Shown: piece after piece, positions 9,849 through 18,447 of the stretch | Position numbering within the stretch: the stretch's first letter is position 1 | Layout of the letters: each line of letters opens with the position of its first letter | Source of the DNA: Deltaproteobacteria bacterium | GTDB lineage: Bacteria; Myxococcota; B64-G9 | Assembly: GCA_019307065.1 (NCBI GenBank) | Contig: JAFDKH010000003.1 | Location: 1 to 61,373 of the forward strand | Direction of reading: 5' to 3' | Length of the DNA: 61,373 nucleotides | Translations under genes and position numbers: made by a program | Notes under the pieces: generated by a model | The model's input: only the letters and a program-made list of their open reading frames with translations | The model's database searches: none | Told to the model about the DNA's origin: nothing

Positions 9849-10241
9849 ATGATTTGGAACGTAATTAAAAGATTTTTTGGGGGCAATAATCTAGCTGCTT
9901 TTCAACATAATGAACGCGAATCAGCCCGTTACAACGTGACTATGTTCGCTCGCTACCAGGGAACCGGGACATTTATTGAACGACGCGGCAATCTCGGGAT
10001 TGGCGGTTTCTGCTTTGAAGGCGAGAAAGAGTTTCACCCGGGCACGCAAGTTGACTTGCTGTTCCGTTTGCCGGGCACTTCCAATTGGATCAGTGCCAGA
10101 GGCATTGTCCTGGGACAAAACGAGACTCAGGGCTGGTTGGGTATCCGCGGTTGTTTCACCAAAATAAACTTCGAAAACGAACGCGTACTGGCCCGCTGGA
10201 TAGACGGAATGACAATGCAAATTCAGGCAGCCGCTGCCTGA
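9849..10241 (+). CDS. PilZ domain protein (putative c-di-GMP receptor)
   Basis: A single PilZ domain of about 130 residues. The N-terminal ERESARYNV supplies an RxxxR-like element (R at both ends is less clear than usual), and NLGIGGFCF corresponds to the D/NxSxxG motif, with Gly replacing Ser. The barrel continues through VDLLFRLPG and ISARGIVLG. It probably binds c-di-GMP or is a degenerate adaptor, affecting motility or surface traits. The ATG at 9849 is chosen because GGAGGGA lies about 8 nt upstream. It is transcribed alone and ends at a strong terminator. Confidence 0.75.
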   Translation: MIWNVIKRFFGGNNLAAFQHNERESARYNVTMFARYQGTGTFIERRGNLGIGGFCFEGEKEFHPGTQVDLLFRLPGTSNWISARGIVLGQNETQGWLGIRGCFTKINFENERVLARWIDGMTMQIQAAAA

Positions 10242-10266
10242 TTGAAGTCATATTCATCTTCTTTCT

Positions 10267-10296
10267 GGGCACGCCGTAGCGTGCCCTCTTTTTTTT
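10267..10296 (+). terminator. Rho-independent terminator after PilZ gene
   Basis: An 8-bp GC-rich stem (GGGCACGC / GCGTGCCC) closed by the tetraloop CGTA is followed immediately by TCTTTTTTTT. This is a textbook intrinsic terminator 26 nt past the PilZ stop. Confidence 0.93.
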
Positions 10297-10397
10297 ATGC
10301 GCGCAAAAACCCCTGAATTTATATGCTGTCTAACCCTTAGGTCTTGAAAAATAACAATTCGGCCTTATTATTGTATTATTAGGTGGAGATATAACGA

Positions 10398-11243
10398 GTG
10401 CGCTGGTCATACAAAATAGGCAGTCTTTTCGGGTTTCCCATCCGTCTGCACATCAGCCTGTTGATATTTCTTGGATTTGTGTTCGCATCCGGGAGCGGAT
10501 TCCAGGGACTGATTATCATGGTGGCCGTATTCGGTTCGGTCGTGTTTCACGAGTTGGGACACGCGCTGGTGGCCCGCTCACGCGGCATGCCGATAGTCGA
10601 TATTTCTCTATACCCTTTCGGGGGAATGGCGCGCATGGCCATGCCACCCAAAACATCGGCTGACGAAATCAGGGTAGCCTTAGCCGGGCCGCTGGTCAGT
10701 ATTTTGCTTTCGCTGGGGTTCTGGTTGGCGGCCCATCTGACCCAGCTACCCTTTTTATGGATCCTGGCCAAGGTCAATTTGATGCTGGGTGTTTTCAATT
10801 TGTTGCCGGCCTTGCCGATGGACGGCGGCCGGGTACTAAGAGCAATTCTCTCGCGTAAAATGGGCTTCTTTCGGGCGACTACAATTTGTTCCCGCCTGGC
10901 ACGCTGGTTGGCGGTCGGCATCGCGGTAATCGGCCTGGTCACCACCGGCTGGCTGATTGTGCTGGCAACTTTTTTGATGTTCATGGCTTTCGCCGAAGAG
11001 GGCACCGCCCGAGCTCGACAGTTCATGGGCGACCCCGGCTATCAAGACGCCCCGGCCCACAGCCGCCCAACCTTCGACCCCTTCCGGCGCTTCGCCAAAG
11101 GGGCCGGATCTCATATCCCCGGCAGCGACTGGGAAGTCCTCGACGAAAACGAGCCCGAAGCCCAGCAATCCGGCCCCGGCAAACGCGTCTATCGCGACCG
11201 CTACGGCAACCGCATTGTAGTCGAATGGCGCGACGGGCAGTAA
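10398..11243 (+). CDS. Site-2 protease-like M50 membrane metalloprotease
   Basis: This 281-residue integral membrane protein has the zinc motif HELGH at residues 51-55 and the distal metal-ligand motif PALPMDGG with Asp142, both inside hydrophobic segments. About five or six membrane spans end near residue 210, followed by a polar C-terminal tail with Pro/Arg-rich stretches. There is no CBS or PDZ domain, so it belongs to the compact SpoIVFB-like group. It probably performs regulated cleavage of a membrane substrate. The GTG start has GGAG about 9 nt upstream. It ends 6 nt before the histidine kinase gene, so the protease and two-component pair may be co-transcribed. Confidence 0.88.
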   Translation: MRWSYKIGSLFGFPIRLHISLLIFLGFVFASGSGFQGLIIMVAVFGSVVFHELGHALVARSRGMPIVDISLYPFGGMARMAMPPKTSADEIRVALAGPLVSILLSLGFWLAAHLTQLPFLWILAKVNLMLGVFNLLPALPMDGGRVLRAILSRKMGFFRATTICSRLARWLAVGIAVIGLVTTGWLIVLATFLMFMAFAEEGTARARQFMGDPGYQDAPAHSRPTFDPFRRFAKGAGSHIPGSDWEVLDENEPEAQQSGPGKRVYRDRYGNRIVVEWRDGQ

Positions 11244-11249
11244 AATAGT

Positions 11250-12791
11250 ATGCGGACAGCCCGATCAACAAGATCCTGGTTGGTTCCCGTTATAATATTC
11301 GCAATCATGGCTGCATTGACCATTCTGGTTTGGCGACAGCAGGTCAGGCATCAGCGTTCCTTACTTACCCGGCACACGGAAGACGTATGCGCCCAAGCCT
11401 CCCGGCGGCTGGAGGTATTCATGGAGTCACACTTGAAAGTGGCCTCCATATTTGCGCGGCGCTGGTCCACCCATGAGTCACGCGACTTTTCAAAGCAGCG
11501 CTTCGAGAAGTTTGCCTCCATCGTGGTCCGGGAACTTCCCGGGTTCCATGCGGTGGAGCTGGTTCCGCCCGACTCTGTATCCGGCTGGGTGGTCCCCAGT
11601 GGTTTCCGGATTCCAAAAGCTCTCGATCAGCCCGAACGACAGATGATGTTAAAAGAAGCGGCCAGCTCTGGACTGGCAGTGCTTTCCGCCCCCTTCGAAA
11701 GTGCTTCAACCGGCACAAGTTTGTATGCTGTATTGACCTTGCAGCGCGAAGAAGAGTTGCTCGGTTATTTGGTGGTGAACTTCTTGGCGGAAACTCTTAT
11801 CAACGACTGCTTTCACTCCACGATCCGGTCAGAGTTTTACTTCATGGTGTTGGACAAAGAAAAAATCCTGTTCCGATCCGCGCCGGAGGCCAGCATGCCG
11901 GAGTTTTCCCAGGCCTCAATCCAATCCAGTAAAACTTTCCCGGTCCATAACCGCAAATGGCAACTCACAATGGTGCCAAAAAGTGCGACGCTGTCAGCTT
12001 TAAATTTGACCGTGAACCTGCCGGTTCTTTTTCTCGGAATCCTTCTTTCTTTTGGCCTGAGCTTGTTGGTTTACCTGCTCTTGCGGCGCATGGAGATGTT
12101 TCGCCTGGCCCGTGACCAGCAAGCATTGCTTTCCCGCAAGGTGCTCATGGCCCAGGAAGAAGAGCGTGCCAGGGTTTCCAGAGAATTGCATGATGAACTG
12201 GGGCAGTTGCTGACCGCACTCCGCCTTGAAATGGGCTGGTTTGAAAAACAAATATCCGGCCGCCACGAGAACGAAGCCGGAGTTTTTCGAAATACGGTTA
12301 AGCTGGTCGAGCAAGCAACCGAAGAACTCAGGCGCATGTGCCGGGGTCTGCGTCCGCCCTTACTGGACGATCTCGGGCTAGAGCCTGCCGTAAATCTTTT
12401 GGTGGCGGACATTCAGGGTCGCTCGGACATGGAGATCGGCCTGGATGTATCACTTGACGATAAAAAAGTTTTTGTGTCCAAGGACATTGCCTTGTGTACC
12501 TATCGGATAATACAGGAGTCGATTACCAACGTCAGCCGGCATGCCCAGGCAAAGAAACTGAGCATCAAGCTGGCCGCAGCGCCCGGGGAGTTGACCCTTA
12601 GTGTGATAGACGACGGGGTGGGCTTCGACATGGCTAACCTTGGAGCTCTGCAGGGCTGGGGCCTGGAAGGTATGCAGGAACGGGCCAACCTGGTTGGCGG
12701 GAGCATTGATATCCACTCCACTCCAGGCCAAGGGACCCGAGTCTTCTTTCGGGTTGCCCTGACAACCGGGGAAAAGGAGAAAACTCAATGA
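11250..12791 (+). CDS. NarL-type sensor histidine kinase
   Basis: A membrane span at residues about 10-28 is followed by a periplasmic sensor region of about 215 residues (Cache/CHASE-like in size, not assigned to a family) and a second span near 248-272. The cytoplasmic part has a HisKA_3 dimer/phosphoacceptor domain with His314 in RVSRELHDELGQ. The ATPase domain has QESITNVSRHA (N box), DDGVGFD and GLEGMQERA (G boxes). This is the NarX/DegS group that partners with LuxR-type regulators. Its TGA overlaps the ATG of the response regulator gene, giving a coupled pair. Confidence 0.93.
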   Translation: MRTARSTRSWLVPVIIFAIMAALTILVWRQQVRHQRSLLTRHTEDVCAQASRRLEVFMESHLKVASIFARRWSTHESRDFSKQRFEKFASIVVRELPGFHAVELVPPDSVSGWVVPSGFRIPKALDQPERQMMLKEAASSGLAVLSAPFESASTGTSLYAVLTLQREEELLGYLVVNFLAETLINDCFHSTIRSEFYFMVLDKEKILFRSAPEASMPEFSQASIQSSKTFPVHNRKWQLTMVPKSATLSALNLTVNLPVLFLGILLSFGLSLLVYLLLRRMEMFRLARDQQALLSRKVLMAQEEERARVSRELHDELGQLLTALRLEMGWFEKQISGRHENEAGVFRNTVKLVEQATEELRRMCRGLRPPLLDDLGLEPAVNLLVADIQGRSDMEIGLDVSLDDKKVFVSKDIALCTYRIIQESITNVSRHAQAKKLSIKLAAAPGELTLSVIDDGVGFDMANLGALQGWGLEGMQERANLVGGSIDIHSTPGQGTRVFFRVALTTGEKEKTQ

Positions 12792-13426
12792 TACGGGTTC
12801 TGGTGGTAGACGATCATTCGGTGGTCCGGGAAGGACTTTGCCGCCTTTTAGACAGCGAGCGCGGAATAGAAGTATTGGGCCAGACCGGATCGGGTCGGGA
12901 AGCAGTCAAGCTATGTAAACAATTGAAACCGGACTTGGTCCTGCTTGACTACAGTTTGCCGGACATAGACGGCCTCGAGACAACCTCCCAGATCGTGCCC
13001 CTGAAAACCGGGGCGAAGATACTGATCCTGACCATGTACGCCAACGAAGAATACGCCATCCGGCTCATTCGAGCCGGCGCGGCCGGCTTCGTAATCAAGG
13101 GAGCTTCGCCAGAAGAACTGCTGACTGCGGTTCGCAAGGTGGCTCGGGGTGGTACTTACATAAGCCCGGCCATCCTGGAGAAGATGGTCGGACGCATGGG
13201 CAAGTCCGAAAAGGAAACCCCCGAAGCCAATCTGTCTGACCGCGAGATTCAGGTTCTGGTTCGGCTGGCCCGGGGCGCGACCACCCGTGAGGTCGCCGAG
13301 GAACTCCACCTGAGTGTAAGCACCATCGAAACCTACCGCAGCCGGATTCTGGAAAAACTCAATCTACGCAACAACTCCGACCTAACCAGATTCGCCATTC
13401 GGCGCCGCCTGATCGATTTGGACTGA
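12788..13426 (+). CDS. NarL/FixJ-family response regulator
   Basis: This 212-residue regulator has a receiver domain (DDH near residue 8, phosphoacceptor Asp54 in LLDYSLP, TMYANEE, Lys in FVIKGAS) and a C-terminal LuxR helix-turn-helix at about 148-205 (LSDREIQVLVRLARGATTRE... STIETYRSRILEKL). It forms a cognate pair with the overlapping kinase. The last 236 bp are duplicated at 14635-14870. Copies of a 43-bp dyad element lie downstream and are candidate targets for it. Confidence 0.94.
   Translation: MIRVLVVDDHSVVREGLCRLLDSERGIEVLGQTGSGREAVKLCKQLKPDLVLLDYSLPDIDGLETTSQIVPLKTGAKILILTMYANEEYAIRLIRAGAAGFVIKGASPEELLTAVRKVARGGTYISPAILEKMVGRMGKSEKETPEANLSDREIQVLVRLARGATTREVAEELHLSVSTIETYRSRILEKLNLRNNSDLTRFAIRRRLIDLD
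13191..13426 (+). repeat. Direct repeat copy 1 (response regulator 3' end)
   Basis: This 236-bp segment, coding for the DNA-binding domain, matches 14635-14870 with about 19 differences by eye (about 92 percent), and about 95 percent over the last 213 bp. Together with the 43-bp element that follows each copy, it brackets the HydE-like gene. Confidence 0.88.
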
Positions 13427-13462
13427 AGCTTCTCGGTCAGCTTCTCCAAACATCGCCCCAGC

Positions 13463-13505
13463 GTAGCAAAAACCGCTATCCGATTTTCATAAATCAAACG
13501 ATACC
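13463..13505 (+). repeat. 43-bp dyad element, copy 1
   Basis: The element starts GTAGCAAAAA and ends AACGATACC, with a core GATTT-TCAT-AAATC that is a perfect 5-bp inverted repeat. It lies 45 nt upstream of the HydE-like gene. Copies at 14890-14932 and 20978-21020 are in the same orientation, each 45-97 nt upstream of a plus-strand gene. A regulator-binding or promoter element is the simplest reading. Confidence 0.8.
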
Positions 13506-13549
13506 GCTAAATCCTGTCACCTGTAGATTTAATTGTGAGGTTGAATACA

Positions 13550-14629
13550 ATGAACCGATCCGACATCCTTTACTGGCTCTGCGAAAACCGCCCTGAGAAA
13601 TTGCCCAAATTGTGGCAATGGGCAAACCGAGTACGTCGTGAAAATGCCGGAGGCGAGATACACCTTCGTGGACTCATAGAGATTTCCAATCATTGCGTGC
13701 GTCAGTGTGCTTACTGCGGACTCAGGCATGACAACCGAAATCTCGAGCGCTACCGAATGAACAAAATGGAGATAATGGAAAGTGTAAGAAAAGCCGTTCA
13801 CTTAGGGTTTGGGACCATCGTGCTTCAGGCAGGAGAGGATCCGGGCATTACTAGTGAGTGGATGGCCGATCTTATCAGACGAATTAAATCAGAAACCTCT
13901 TTGGCGGTCGCACTAAATCTTGGCGAACGAAATGAAAGAGAGCTTGCCATTTGGCGTCAAGCTGGGGCGGACCGCTATCTGTTACGTTTTGAATCTTCAA
14001 ACCAGAAGCTGTATCAAAAATATCACCCAGCTAGACCATTTCAGACAGGCGATCGCTTTGACTTGCTGCGTGTTCTGAAGAAACTACGCTACGAGGTTGG
14101 AAGTGGCATCATGATAGGCTTGCCTGGTCAGACTTTCGACAGCCTGATTAGAGATATCCAACTACTTAAGGAGCTTGAGCTGGACATGGTTGCAGTCGGG
14201 CCATATATAATAAACCCAGAAACTCCACTAGGAAAGTCTTGGGCTGAACATTTAGCTCGTCCAGAATTCCAGGTGCCTAATTCCGATGAGATGGCCTATA
14301 AAACAATGGCCGTTACTCGGATTATTTGCCCGCTTTCCAATATCCCCGTTACTACAGCTACGGCATCGGTCGGTGGTCGCGATGGATTAGAGGTTGGTCT
14401 TGGAAGAGGCGCCAACGTATTTATGCCCAACCTTACGCCGGCAAACTATCGCTGCAAATATCGGATTTATCCTTCGAAGAGTCGTTTTTCAGTAGATGAT
14501 TTTGATTCCTTGTCTCATTTGAGATTTCGGATCAAAAAGTTGGGCAGGCGCCTTGGAGAAGGTCGAGGAGACTCGAAGCGATACGTCGCAGAAATCAAGC
14601 GGTCTATTTTCCAGGAATTAATTTCTTGA
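13550..14629 (+). CDS. hydE: HydE-like radical SAM protein ([FeFe]-hydrogenase maturase family)
   Basis: This 359-residue protein has the HydE-specific CX3CX2C cluster motif (Cys49, Cys53, Cys56 in HCVRQCAYCGLR). It also has family stretches EIMESVRKAVHLGF, VLQAGED, NLGERNERELAIWRQAGADRYLLRFE and SGIMIGLPGQT. HydE enzymes help build the diiron part of the H-cluster. No HydF, HydG or [FeFe]-hydrogenase gene is in the window, so partners are elsewhere or the function differs. The gene is visibly richer in A/T than its neighbours and sits between direct repeats, which suggests insertion by transfer. The ATG at 13550 is preferred over a GTG at 13535. PylB and biotin synthase are less likely given the GED and RYLLR signatures. 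Confidence 0.85.
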   Translation: MNRSDILYWLCENRPEKLPKLWQWANRVRRENAGGEIHLRGLIEISNHCVRQCAYCGLRHDNRNLERYRMNKMEIMESVRKAVHLGFGTIVLQAGEDPGITSEWMADLIRRIKSETSLAVALNLGERNERELAIWRQAGADRYLLRFESSNQKLYQKYHPARPFQTGDRFDLLRVLKKLRYEVGSGIMIGLPGQTFDSLIRDIQLLKELELDMVAVGPYIINPETPLGKSWAEHLARPEFQVPNSDEMAYKTMAVTRIICPLSNIPVTTATASVGGRDGLEVGLGRGANVFMPNLTPANYRCKYRIYPSKSRFSVDDFDSLSHLRFRIKKLGRRLGEGRGDSKRYVAEIKRSIFQELIS

Positions 14630-14634
14630 GGTGG

Positions 14635-14870
14635 GACACATGGGAAAACCCGAGCCCGAAACCCCCGAAGCCAATCTGTCTGACCGCGAGATTCAGGTTC
14701 TGGTTCGGCTAAGTCTGGGCGCGACCACCCGTGAAGTTGCCGAGGAGCTCCACCTGAGTGTAAGCACCATCGAAACCTACCGCAGCCGGATTCTGGAAAA
14801 ACTCAATCTACGCAACAACTCCGACCTGACCCGATTCGCCATTCGGCGCCGCCTGATCGATTTGGACTAA
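14635..14870 (+). repeat. Direct repeat copy 2 (response regulator 3' end)
   Basis: The second copy of the 236-bp segment at 13191-13426. It is followed 20 nt later by the 43-bp dyad element, as copy 1 is followed 37 nt later by the same element. Confidence 0.88.
14640..14870 (+). pseudogene. Stand-alone LuxR helix-turn-helix fragment (truncated response regulator duplicate)
   Basis: This reading frame of about 76 residues is nearly identical to the C-terminal DNA-binding domain of the response regulator at 12788-13426 but lacks the receiver. It keeps an intact frame, a start codon (ATG 14640, GAGG upstream) and a normal stop. It could be expressed as an unregulated DNA-binding domain that competes with the full regulator, or it may be the scar of the duplication that flanks the HydE-like gene. 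Intactness at the protein level, with several changes being synonymous, leaves a function possible. Confidence 0.7.
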
Positions 14871-14889
14871 CTTTACTGGCTGCGAATTT

Positions 14890-14932
14890 GTAGTGGAATC
14901 CGCTAGCTGGTTTTCATGAATCAAACGATACC
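14890..14932 (+). repeat. 43-bp dyad element, copy 2
   Basis: This copy shares the core TTTTCATGAATCAAACGATA with copies 1 and 3, with the palindrome TTCATGAA at its centre. It lies 97 nt upstream of nhaA. The similarity to copy 3 continues beyond the element (CCCA-GAA-TGA). Confidence 0.8.
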
Positions 14933-15028
14933 CAAGAACTGAACACAATGTTTGACTGAAAGAATTGAATTGGGCATCGATTCAAGCAAGATGCTCTTCG
15001 AATCCTTGTATAGCGGCAGGAATTATTA

Positions 15029-16345
15029 ATGAGTGATGATCTGCATATTCCTCTGCCTATCGATAGGCTCGTGCGTCCTTTCCGGGTGTTTGCCAAAAAC
15101 AAGCTCGCCGGCGCTATACTGCTGATGATTACCACCGTAATCGCGATATTTTGGGCCAACTCCCCTTGGTCGGCAAACTACCACGATATATTGATGACCG
15201 AAATCACACTCGGCATCGGTGATTTTGTTCTGTCCAAGACTTTGTTGCATTGGATCAACGACGGCTTGATGGATGTCTTTTTCTTCGTGGTCGGTCTTGA
15301 AATAAAGCGCGAGATTCTGGCTGGCGAGCTCTCATCGGTGCGCAAGGCGGTCCTGCCGATCAGCGCAGCCCTTGGAGGAATGCTCGTTCCCGCGGGCCTT
15401 TTCCTGGTGTTGAATCTGGGAGGCGAAGGTCAGCGGGGCTGGGGCATCCCCATGGCGACAGACATCGCGTTCGCGTTGGGGGTACTGGCGCTGCTGGGTT
15501 CCAGGGTGCCAATAGGTTTGAAAGTGTTCTTGACCGCCCTGGCCATAGTGGATGACATCGGCGCGATTCTGGTGATCGCTTTTTTCTACGCAGATACCAT
15601 CTCGATCGTCAGTCTAGCCGCAGGAGGAATCCTCTTAATCGTCGCCGTTGCCGCAAACCGATCAGGTGTGCGCAGCTCCATCGTTTATTTCATACTGGGA
15701 ACGCTTGTCTGGTTCGCCTTTTTGAAATCCGGCATTCACGCCACGTTGGCTGCTGTTTTGATGGCTATGACTATCCCAGCCAAGGTGCGCATTCGTGCAG
15801 ACAAACTACTTCCAAGAATGTCTTTATTACTTGGCACGATCAAGGGCGGTACAGGATATGGACACCCTGACATTTTGACCAAAGAACAGCAGCAGATCTT
15901 GAGTGAGATGGGACGCACGCTGGAGAAGGCTACTGCGCCGCTGCAACAACTCGAACACGCTCTGGTGCCGTTGGTTACGTTCTTTGTCTTGCCTGTATTC
16001 GCCCTGGCTAACGCCGGCGTCACAGTCGGGCACGGATTGTCCGACGCGCTGGGGCATTCGGTTAGCATCGGAATCATCCTGGGCCTATTCTTGGGAAAGC
16101 AGGCAGGCGTCCTGGGTTTTTCATGGTTGGCCGTCAAGCTTGGGCTGGCAGACTTACCCGACGGTGTTGGCTGGCGGCAGATCCACGGGGTCAGCGTGCT
16201 GGCTGGAATTGGTTTCACCATGTCGCTATTCATCGCCGGCCTTGCCTTTAACGAGCCCGGACTCCAAGACATATCGAAAGTAGGCGTTTTTGCTGCATCG
16301 GTGCTGTCCGGGGTGGTAGGCTGGGTGCTCTTGAGGTTCAGATGA
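15029..16345 (+). CDS. nhaA: Na+/H+ antiporter NhaA
   Basis: This 438-residue, roughly 12-span protein exports Na+ in exchange for H+ at the inner membrane. Diagnostic stretches include VFFFVVGLEIKREIL, MATDIAFALGVLALLGSRVP and the paired aspartates Asp175-Asp176 in IVDDIGAILVIAFFY, which correspond to the ion-binding pair of the family. GIGFTMSLFIAGLAF near the end is also typical. AGGA lies about 8 nt upstream of the ATG. A copy of the 43-bp dyad element is in its promoter region. A second cation antiporter gene follows within 45 nt, suggesting one ion-homeostasis operon. Confidence 0.96.
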   Translation: MSDDLHIPLPIDRLVRPFRVFAKNKLAGAILLMITTVIAIFWANSPWSANYHDILMTEITLGIGDFVLSKTLLHWINDGLMDVFFFVVGLEIKREILAGELSSVRKAVLPISAALGGMLVPAGLFLVLNLGGEGQRGWGIPMATDIAFALGVLALLGSRVPIGLKVFLTALAIVDDIGAILVIAFFYADTISIVSLAAGGILLIVAVAANRSGVRSSIVYFILGTLVWFAFLKSGIHATLAAVLMAMTIPAKVRIRADKLLPRMSLLLGTIKGGTGYGHPDILTKEQQQILSEMGRTLEKATAPLQQLEHALVPLVTFFVLPVFALANAGVTVGHGLSDALGHSVSIGIILGLFLGKQAGVLGFSWLAVKLGLADLPDGVGWRQIHGVSVLAGIGFTMSLFIAGLAFNEPGLQDISKVGVFAASVLSGVVGWVLLRFR

Positions 16346-16388
16346 GAGTAAAAACCGATGCTGAAGTTTCCGGGTTGAGGAATTAGAC

Positions 16389-18383
16389 GTGAATCAAATC
16401 CCCCTGCTTCAAGAGCTGGCAATCATCGCAGGTTTAGGTGCGGCGGTTACAGTCCTGCTGGGCCGGCTGCGCTTGCCCGCGGTCGCCGGCTTACTTGCGA
16501 CCGGAGCGCTGGCTGGCCCCTTTGGCCTGGGTTTGGTCAATGAAGTTCATGCGATTGAGGCGCTCGCAGAGATAGGTGTCGTTCTTTTACTGTTCACGAT
16601 TGGCCTTGAGTTTTCGCTCAAACGCCTGCGCCACATCTTTAGGCGGGTTGCCCTCGGAGGACTCGTCCAGGTCGGCAGCACTGTTGCTGTTGCTACCTGG
16701 ATCGCGCTCGCGCTTGGCGAACCGCCCGGAAGAGCGGTTTTCTACGGGTTCGTGTTTGCGCTTTCGAGTACCGCTATAGTTTTGCGGGTACTCTCACAAC
16801 GAGGCGAGATCGATGCCCCTCACGGTCGCTTCATCGTTGGCACCCTGATCTTCCAGGATCTGTGTGTAATTCCAATGATGCTGATCGTGCCTGTGCTCGG
16901 CAGTCAGGAGCCGGCCGGCGCTGTAATTAGCAATATCGGGTTTGCCTTGGGCAAGGCGGTAATCGTAGTGGTCGGCATTCTGCTCGTCGCCCGGGTCCTG
17001 GTTTCGCGCGTCCTGCGCTGGGTCGATGCCCGGCGGAGCCGAGAGGTGTTCATCCTTGCCGTTCTTGCGATCTGCATCGGCACGGCCTGGCTGACATCCC
17101 TGACCGGCCTGCCGCTGGCACTCGGTGCGTTCCTGGGCGGAATCGTTGTCGCCGATTCCGAGTTCAAGCACCGTGCCATGGGTGACATGATCCCGCTTCG
17201 GAATGCCTTCGTCAGTGTTTTCTTTGTCTCGCTCGGAATGATGTTCGATGGCCGGATCCTGCTGAGCCATCCGCTCGAGGTGGCTCTCTTGCTCGGGGGG
17301 TTCGTACTCGGCAAGGGCACTCTGGCCACACTTGCGGCGGCGGCGATGCGTTTCCCGACGCGGGCGATGTGGCTTGCCGGGGTTGGGCTTGCGCAGTTCG
17401 GTGAGTTCGGGTTCGTGATCATTCAGCTGGCTCACTCCTCCGGATTGGCGGATAGAAATGCAACCGGCGCGCTGTTGGCGGCGGGGATAATCAGTATGTT
17501 TCTGACTCCGGTCATTATCCGAATCGCCCCGCATATCACGGCCGGTGAGCGTCTGCTGGCTCCTCTCACTCGATTGCTCGGTGTGCGCGGGATCGACCAG
17601 GAAAGCCTCTCGGAACCAATCGAAGGACATGTGGTCGTCATCGGATACGGCATCGCCGGCAAGCTGGTGACCCGCGCCCTGGCTACTTGCGGAATTCCCC
17701 AGCTTGTGCTCGAGCTCAACGCCGATACGGTTCGCGTTGCACGCGCAGCAAATGAACCGGTCTACTACGCGGATGCGACCAGCCCCGAGGCGCTGGGTCA
17801 CGCACGAGTTACGGCCGCGCGTTCGGTCGTGATCCTGATCAACGATCCGGAGGCCGCCGTCCGTGTGGTCGATACGGTGCACCGGGTAGCTCCCAAAGTG
17901 CCCGTTTTCATCCGCACCAGGTATTTAGCGGACAGAACCAAGCTTATCGATCTCGGGGCGGCCGACGTAGTTGCCGAGGAGGTCGAGGCCAGCGTTGAAG
18001 TGATTGCACGTATACTCAGACATCTCGAGGTTCCCAGGAACCTGATCGACACTCAAATCCACGAGGCCAGAAAAGACACCCAGGCTTCCGAGCGTGTGGT
18101 AGCAGTTCCTCGCAGCGCGTTACCCGAACACAAAGCCCTGGCCGACTTGAAAATCGAAAGCCTGGCGGTGACCAAGCATAGCTATGCTGCAGGTCGAACG
18201 TCGCTGGACCTCGGTGTTCGCCAAAAAACACAAGCCCTAATCGTGGCTCTACGACGTGACGGCATCTTGATTGACCATCTGGATCCAAAAGATCCGTTTC
18301 AAATCGACGACGTGATTTACCTGGTCGGCTCGATCGGAGCAATTCGAGAGGCAATCGCCCTGCTGGAAGGAAACAGCCGCTAA
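16389..18383 (+). CDS. CPA2-family cation/H+ antiporter with TrkA-N/TrkA-C domains (KefB/YbaL-like)
   Basis: The first 385 residues or so form a Na_H_Exchanger-type membrane domain of about 12 spans (TIGLEFSLKRL, ALSSTAIVLRVL, LPLALGAFLGGIVVADSEF, GVGLAQFGEFGFVI). A TrkA-N nucleotide-binding domain follows at about 410-530 (HVVVIGYGIAGKLVTRAL), then a TrkA-C domain at about 580-660 (PFQIDDVIYLVGS). It probably exchanges K+ or Na+ for H+ under control of NAD(H) or another ligand. The GTG start has GAGG about 9 nt upstream. It is 44 nt downstream of nhaA and convergent with the SecA-like gene. Confidence 0.92.
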   Translation: MNQIPLLQELAIIAGLGAAVTVLLGRLRLPAVAGLLATGALAGPFGLGLVNEVHAIEALAEIGVVLLLFTIGLEFSLKRLRHIFRRVALGGLVQVGSTVAVATWIALALGEPPGRAVFYGFVFALSSTAIVLRVLSQRGEIDAPHGRFIVGTLIFQDLCVIPMMLIVPVLGSQEPAGAVISNIGFALGKAVIVVVGILLVARVLVSRVLRWVDARRSREVFILAVLAICIGTAWLTSLTGLPLALGAFLGGIVVADSEFKHRAMGDMIPLRNAFVSVFFVSLGMMFDGRILLSHPLEVALLLGGFVLGKGTLATLAAAAMRFPTRAMWLAGVGLAQFGEFGFVIIQLAHSSGLADRNATGALLAAGIISMFLTPVIIRIAPHITAGERLLAPLTRLLGVRGIDQESLSEPIEGHVVVIGYGIAGKLVTRALATCGIPQLVLELNADTVRVARAANEPVYYADATSPEALGHARVTAARSVVILINDPEAAVRVVDTVHRVAPKVPVFIRTRYLADRTKLIDLGAADVVAEEVEASVEVIARILRHLEVPRNLIDTQIHEARKDTQASERVVAVPRSALPEHKALADLKIESLAVTKHSYAAGRTSLDLGVRQKTQALIVALRRDGILIDHLDPKDPFQIDDVIYLVGSIGAIREAIALLEGNSR

Positions 18384-18447
18384 AAACCTGCTCAACAGCA
18401 ATGCCAAACCAATAGCCCTGCAAGGTAGTCTGACCCCTGGCAGCAGG

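Noticed and set aside
13550-14629. Biotin synthase or PylB assignment for the radical SAM gene
   Set aside because: The CX3CX2C context, VLQAGED and ADRYLLRFE stretches fit HydE better, and no biotin or pyrrolysine genes are nearby.
16794-17882. Long open frame on the minus strand opposite the CPA2 antiporter
   Set aside because: It is fully antisense to a strongly supported membrane protein gene, has His/Asp/Arg-rich low-quality composition and no recognisable domain or ribosome site.
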